DNA from: Pollenia angustigena
Taxonomy: Eukaryota > Arthropoda > Insecta > Diptera > Polleniidae
Length of the DNA stretch: 64,000 nt
Assembly (NCBI GenBank): GCA_930367215.1
Contig: OV884056.1
Coordinates: forward strand, 88,051,285-88,115,284
Direction of reading: 5' to 3'
Shown here: positions 58,611-64,000 of the stretch, piece after piece
How the letters are laid out: the number at the start of each line of letters is the position of its first letter
Position numbering within the stretch: position 1 is the first letter of the stretch
Program-made: the position numbers and the translations under genes
Notes under the pieces: generated by a model
What the model saw: only the letters and a program-made list of their open reading frames with translations
Told to the model about the DNA's origin: nothing
Database searches by the model: none

Positions 58611-58864
58611 TATCGTCATATTAAATGCAAACGGACGTAACTACACAAAATTTCCAAATTGAGTTTTTAATCGATTATGGCTCGTTTTATCGAAATACAT
58701 GTTCGTGCAAAATTTTAGATTCCAACGATCAAAAATGGCGATTTTATTAACGAAATTCAAACGTCAATTACACCTTGTTTTTATTGATTTTGTAAAGTTG
58801 TTTGCTTCTCCTGTAAAAAAAATAAAAAGTGTAGTTACGTCCGTTTGCATTTAATATGACGATA
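58611..58864. mobile_element. MITE with 36-bp perfect inverted ends
   Basis: TATCGTCATATTAAATGCAA and the following 16 bases are exactly inverted at 58829-58864. TA flanks both sides. Perfect ends suggest a recent insertion. Confidence 0.85.
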
Positions 58865-59529
58865 TATAAGTATAATGTGAAAATGTTTATAGACTTAAAA
58901 CATTTTAGTGTTTTAAGGAATTCTATTTATTGATTTTTTCAAGAGCAATTTTATATATAAAAACACTGTTCTAGAAGATTTTCATTAACTTCATCAGCCA
59001 TTTGAGCATACCTTCAAATACCTAAAAATACAAGAATTAAAATAATATTATTTCTAAGCATTGATTTTTACGAATTTCAAAACAAATTCATAGGTCATCA
59101 AAAATAGCCAGTTGGCGATTTTAAATATTTTATAAATCGCCAAAAAATCGCCATGTCGCCAAATCAAAAATTAGGTCGCCAAACATGTTTGAAAATCGCC
59201 ACGTTTGGCGAGAAATCGCCACATCTGACAACCCTGGTCCTTATTTGACTTTCAACTCTTGTTTTTTAATGCAGTACCTTTTAAATGCTTAAATTTAGTA
59301 AGAAAATGATTCTGTAAAAATTTCAAATCGTTATTTACTGCCAATAAAAACAATAAAAAACGAAAATTTCTCACTCACTTGTTTACGTTTTCTAAAAACA
59401 GGCAGTTAATTCTAATACGGTGCCGTGTTGAGGCTTTAATATAGTTATTTACATATGAAAAGTAGACTTATACTTCGTCAACGTCAACTCTGTCTCTTCA
59501 ACTCCGACTCCGACACCACAGCCCTGATA

Positions 59530-61110
59530 TTAAAATCTGAGGGGGTTAAAAAAGGGCAAATTCTTTAACCTCATATCTTCAAAACTAAAACTGATACAAA
59601 AAATTGTGTAACACGGGATCATGGTTCATTAAAAAAACAAGTGGAAATTTGTCTGGTACTTTTTTGAAATTCGGCCTTTTTAGGACTTCTTTGTCACCCC
59701 ATCTATTTTTTAAGACAATAAATAAAAAAAGATTATACCAAATTCGTAACAAAATTAAATTTGCCACGTTTTCAAAATAATAACGTTCAAGGGGTGAACA
59801 TCGTACCTATTTTTAGTACCTTTTTTGAAAACATTTTTCTTTATGTATTGACATAATGTACGAGAAAAAAAGAAAAAGAAACTGGGGAAATCCAGGAAAT
59901 TCAATTTCGTTCTTTAACTTCTGTGGTAGTTTTAGAATTTCATATGATATTGAACTAAAAAACATAAAATTATAGGTGCAGGGTCCTGAGTAAATGAGAA
60001 CCTATAAGATAAAAACTGGTCGTACTTTTTTGTTCTTCAACTGGTACTTTTTTTTTTTGATTTTCGTTAATATTGGACCTAGAAAAATAAAATTAAACAT
60101 GCATGGTTCTGAGTGAGTTAGACTCTGCAAGGGATAACTTCTTGGTACTCTTTCCTTCTGCAACTAATACTTTTTTTAGTTTTCTTTAATATTAAACGTA
60201 GAAACATACAATTAAACATGCAATGTCCTGAGTGGGTGAGAATCTATAAAAGAGAACTTTGTGGTACTTTTTTGTTCTTCAACTGGTACTTTTTGAATTT
60301 TCGTTAGTTATAGAACTAGAAACATAAAATTCAACATGCAATGTCCTAGGTAAATGAGAATCTGTAAGAGGGAACTTTTTGGTACTTTTTTGTTTTTTAA
60401 CTGGTACTTTTTCGTTTTTTAACTAGTATTTTTGTAGTTTTTAATAATACTGAACCTAGAAGCATAAAATTCAAAATTAAAGGTTCCAGCTACAATATTG
60501 AAATTGTTGATACTTCAATGGGGAGAAAAAAAGTATCAAAAAGGGGACATACGGTAAATTAAATTTCTCTCTTTTACTTTTGTGGTAGTTTTAGAATTTT
60601 ATATAATATAAAACTTAAAAACATGAAATTATAGGTGCAGGATCCTGAGTGAATGAGAACCTATAAGATGAAAACTGTTCGTACTTTTTTGTTCTTCAAC
60701 TGGTACTTTTTGGTAATATTTTGTTCTGCAACTCGTAATATTTCGCTTTTCTTTTATATTGGACCTAGAAAAATTAAATTAAGCATGCAATGTCCTGAGT
60801 GGGTGAGAGTCTATAAAAGTAAAGTTCCCTTTTGGTACTTTTTTTATTCTTCGCCTGGAACTTTTTGAATTTCCGTTAGTGTTGGACCTAATAACAAAAA
60901 ATTAAACATTCAAGGCCCTGAGTAAATGAGAATCTGTAAAAGGGATCTTTTTGGTACTTTTTCGTTCTTTAACTGGTACTTTTAGTACTTTTAATAATAC
61001 TGAACCTAGAAACATAAAATTCACGAACGAGTTTGCTAAAATATAAAAGGAGACTTTTTGGCACTTTTTTGATTTTTGGTTGGTACTTTTTGTTTTTTTT
61101 ATATTATTGA
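59530..61110. repeat. ~120-bp tandem repeat rich in GGTACTTTTT
   Basis: Eight or more diverged units. Each has TGGTACTTTTTTGTTCTTCA, a CCTAGAAACATAAAATTNAA block and TGTCCTGAGTGGGTGAGAA. Starts of the last block: about 59989, 60108, 60224, 60345, 60640, 60795 and 60915. Confidence 0.75.
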
Positions 61111-61451
61111 ATTAACAAAACTCAAATAAACATTCACAAACTTGATTGAAAGATAATATGTATATGGACCGGAGATTGGTCCCTAGTCAAATCGATCCGC
61201 TTAGACGAAAAAAAAGAAAAATGTAAATTTATATAAACTTATATGAATGTTTCACTAGGCAAACACTAGCATATATAATTAAATGATCTATAAGATATTG
61301 TAAAATTTTTTGTCCTTTTATGTGAATGATTGCACTCTCATGGTCACAAATTTTAATCCATAGATAAGAATATTTTTTTAACACGATAAAACAAGGTTTA
61401 AGCCTTGTACGGCCTTTTCACTTGTTGCTTCATTCCAAATAGTTTATTATA

Positions 61452-62754
61452 TCGGGTGTTTTTTTCAGTGGTATAGAACTTCGAATTGAAATAAAACACA
61501 AGAAAATCGTTTTAATGACCATCAATTTGGCTTTATTGGAAGGATAATTTTATGCCATTAATGTTTAAATATGATTTCAGGCATGTGGCCGCCGCGGCTG
61601 GCTCGAATAAAGCCAATTCTACAGGTCCAATTTTCAACCACTTTTTCGAGCATATGGGGCCGTATGTCGGCAATAACGCCACGAATGTTGGCTTCCAATT
61701 CCCCTAACGTTTCTGGTTTGTTGGCGTAGACGAGCGACTTCACATATCCCCAAAGAAAATAATCCAATGGTGTCAAATCACACGATCTTGGTGGCCAATT
61801 GACAGGTCCATTCCGCGAAATTATGCGCTCATCGAATGTTTTCTTCAATAAATCGATTGTGGCGTGCGCTGTGTGGCATGTAGCGCCGTCTTGTTGGAAC
61901 CACAACTCATCCACATTCATGCCATCCAATTCGGGAACAAAATAGTCGGTTATCATGGCTCTATACCGGTCTCCATTAACGGTAACTGCCTCTCCAGCAT
62001 TATTTCGGAAGAAGTATGGCCCAATGACTCCACCAGCCCATAGAGCACACCAAACAGTCAGTTTTTGTGGATGTAATGGCGTCTCAAGGGTCTCATGTGG
62101 ATTCTCTCCACTCCAAATACGGCAATTTTGCTTGTTGACGTAGCCATTCAACCAAAAATGAGCCTCATCACTGAACAAAATTTTGCGATGAAAATCAGCA
62201 TCGAGATCAATCTCATTTTCGGCCCATACACCAAAATCACGACGCATTGCATGGTCTCGCGGCTTTAATTCTTGCACAAGCTGGATCTTCTAAGGTCGCA
62301 AGCCAAGATCTTTGCGCAAAATCTTCCATAAAGTTGATGGACAAAGCTCCAATTACTGTGCACGGTGGCGAATCGATTCATTCGGGTCCTCTTCAACACT
62401 TTGCTCTACAGCGGCAATTGTTTCTTCGGTGCGCACTGTTCGAAATCTCTGCGGATGCGTATTATCACATAGAGTAAACGTAGTGAGAAAACGATCCATG
62501 GTTAACCGAATTAATTGCTCTGATGGACGATTATGTCGACCATAAAATGGACGGAGCTTGCGGTAAACTTCGCGAACTGAACCGTTATTTTCGAAATAAA
62601 TTTGCACGATTTGCAAGCGTTGTTCTTTTGTCAACCTGTTCATGATGAAATGGCAAACCAAACTGAACATAAATGACATTAGAGTTGCCAGATTTGACCA
62701 CAAAATGCCAGTTTTATCTCTATTCGAAAAACAAACCTGTAAAAAAACACCCGA
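61452..62754 (-). mobile_element. Full-length mariner-like element
   Basis: A 1303-bp element with TA at both flanks (61450-61451 and 62755-62756) and inverted ends TCGGGTGTTTTTTT. The size is as expected for an autonomous copy. Confidence 0.92.
61558..62643 (-). pseudogene. Mariner transposase with two in-frame stops
   Basis: One frame of 362 codons runs from MNRLTKEQRLQIVQIYFENN to the terminal GGHMPEIIFKH. A DUF4817-type helix-turn-helix lies at ~1-55. Motifs SEPDEAHFWLNG-like (here FSDEAHFWLNGYVNKQ), WFQQDGATCHTAHATIDLL and NWPPRSCDLTPLDYFLWGY carry the catalytic acidic residues. Codons 97 (TAA, 62353-62355) and 118 (TAG, 62290-62292) are stops; there are no frameshifts. So it is inactive but recently so. 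The deleted copy at 3755-4584 is a relative. Confidence 0.92.
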
Positions 62755-62759
62755 TACTA

Positions 62760-63830
62760 AAAAGTAAGTGCACGAAAATTGTCTAATAACATCACTTTAA
62801 ACGCATACTTCCTCCCCTGCTTTTTTAATGTAGAGTATACAAAAATAGAGTTACAAATTAAATAAAAGACTTGACTCACCCTCATCAATACAACCACAAA
62901 GTTACACAACAAAACCATGAAAGAAGAAAAAGAAAAAAATTATAAAACGCATAAAAAATTGGCAGCAATCAACAGCAGCATTAGCAGCGTCATCAACACC
63001 ACAGCCATCACTAGTTCCATTAATTTTAAATAAACCCGTGTCTAAATATTATTAGTTTTTTTTTTCTCCTTGTAGGTATTCAAACTTTCAACAATGGACG
63101 TATTTTGTTTCAATGCAAACATTTCTTTTCTTAAGCAGATTTGTAACATTCATTTAAATTGTCAGCCAGTCACAGTCATTTGTCTGTTTAGTAATTTGAG
63201 CATATTTGTTTCAAAAAATTAGATTATCAACGTGTTTTTGGTTTCATATTAACAACTTGATTGAGTTTTTGTTTTAAGTTTTGTTTTATGCCTTAGAAAA
63301 AAGTAATTTGTTTATATCAGATTTATTTTTTTTTTGTTCAAGTAAATTGGACGTGTGGGAGTGGACAAAATACGGTAATTATCAACCTATTAAAGCAAAA
63401 TATTATTACGAGTGTAAGGCGGTATATTAGAGCTATTTATGCCGAATTATAGATAAATACAATATTTATGTATGTCGGTACACAAATTTATGATGATGAA
63501 CATTTTTTAGGGCCTGGTGCTTGCTCCGTAGCTGTCGCCATAAAAATATTAGCCTCTTCCCACAAAACCTGAAATTATTCTTTAAGTTTTGCTCAAATAT
63601 TTTCGTGGTACCTGAATAAAATGCGGCATTAATGTTTCTTATATAAACCTAAAGAATAGAACAACTTGTTTGGTGTATAGGTCAATATTTCCCCCCAGGC
63701 CCCTCATAATGCTCGTTTCCACAATCTACTTCTTCTCGAAAGTATTTGGAACGCAAGTAATTTGTATCAAATTTAAAATAACTCACCATTGATTCCAAAT
63801 TAGAGGTACTCTTAAAATAAAGTTAGTATA
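62760..63830. other. Intergenic, no gene seen
   Basis: AT-rich, with CAACAGCAGCATTAGCAGCG-type triplets near 62960. No exon-like frame or RNA gene recognised. Confidence 0.5.
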
Positions 63831-63832
63831 TA

Positions 63833-64000
63833 CAGTGCACTCTGTCCTAAAGGACACCACTGTTAAGCGAACCCTTCATAAGCACACAATTTTTCAGTCC
63901 CAAAAAAATCCTTAGTGGGTTTTTTAATATTTCCCTCGTTATTGGGCAACCCTCCGATTACCGGGCACTTTTGAATTCTTATTTATGTTAAAACCGGTTA
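63833..64000. mobile_element. Possible pogo/Tigger-like left end, cut by the window edge
   Basis: TA|CAGTGCACTCTGTCC, followed by AAGGACACC, TTAAGCGAACCC and ATTGGGCAACCCTCCGATTA, resembles the style of pogo/Tigger termini (CAGT followed by GCGGAC/CCGA-type words). The other end would lie outside the window. Confidence 0.35.

Larger units (their letters stand above)
53542..59236. mobile_element. hAT-type element 'CAGGGTTGTCAGAT' with TCGCCA repeats
   Basis: The perfect 8-bp duplication GTCCTTAT lies at 53534-53541 and 59237-59244. Ends CAGGGTTGTCAGAT / ATCTGACAACCCTG. Subterminal TCGCCA motifs occur about seven times in 59107-59222 and several times in 53565-53730. Its own content is non-coding; inner elements make up most of its 5.7 kb. 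Confidence 0.9.
53426..59526 (+). mobile_element. Outer 'CAGGGCTGTGGAGTC' element hosting a transposon nest
   Basis: The left end CAGGGCTGTGGAGTCG and the right end CCACAGCCCTG are flanked by ATAT (53422-53425 and 59527-59530). The native sequence is only ~400 bp (53426-53541 and 59245-59526); the remainder is inserted elements. A GACTCC/CAACTCC run starts at 53457. Confidence 0.75.

Overview
This is AT-rich eukaryotic DNA, almost certainly from a fly (Diptera, probably Brachycera). The evidence is short 60-70 nt introns with GTAAGT/AG borders, fly-type start contexts (AAAATG), and an insect repeat community: Jockey LINEs, a BEL/Pao retrotransposon, mariners, hATs, a Helitron remnant and very many MITEs. 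The species cannot be named from the sequence. There is no sign of bacterial organisation.

Only two host genes are visible, both on the + strand, and they are paralogues. Gene A (9789-16613, six exons, 588 codons) and gene B (26600-42066, five exons, 580 codons) encode long coiled-coil proteins. They resemble outer-dynein-arm docking factors, most closely in layout and length the ODAD3/CCDC151 family, so a role in sperm flagella or cilia is inferred. The four downstream introns fall at equivalent codons and in the same phase in both genes. Gene A has one extra 64-nt intron. Gene B has a 13.4-kb intron 2 swollen by mobile DNA.

Layout: 1-9.6 kb holds MITEs, a deleted mariner (3755-4584) and a Jockey LINE split by a 2.3-kb foldback element. 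9.8-16.6 kb is gene A, with MITEs in its introns. 17-26.5 kb holds a tRNA-like SINE, a 2.7-kb hAT, a Helitron helicase remnant, an RTE-like tail and a Mutator-like element (24293-25160) with 9-bp target duplications. 26.6-42.1 kb is gene B, whose intron contains a 10.2-kb BEL/Pao element (29683-39847, minus strand) lying inside a MITE. 43.1-44.5 kb is an 11-bp satellite. 45-53 kb holds LINE, SINE and hAT fragments and a dimeric tandem repeat. 53.4-59.5 kb is a deep nest of transposons. 59.5-61.1 kb is a ~120-bp tandem repeat. 61452-62754 is a full-length mariner with two internal stops. The last 1.2 kb has no gene.

The items most worth a second look are: a zinc-knuckle ORF downstream of BEL pol that duplicates the gag nucleocapsid motif; a 66-nt stop-free, in-frame intron in gene A; the inverted GC-rich units inside the Mutator-like element; and the nest at 53.4-59.5 kb, whose empty site is preserved elsewhere in the window. 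No complete, obviously new multi-gene system was found. All similarity calls are from recognition of motifs, not from database searches.
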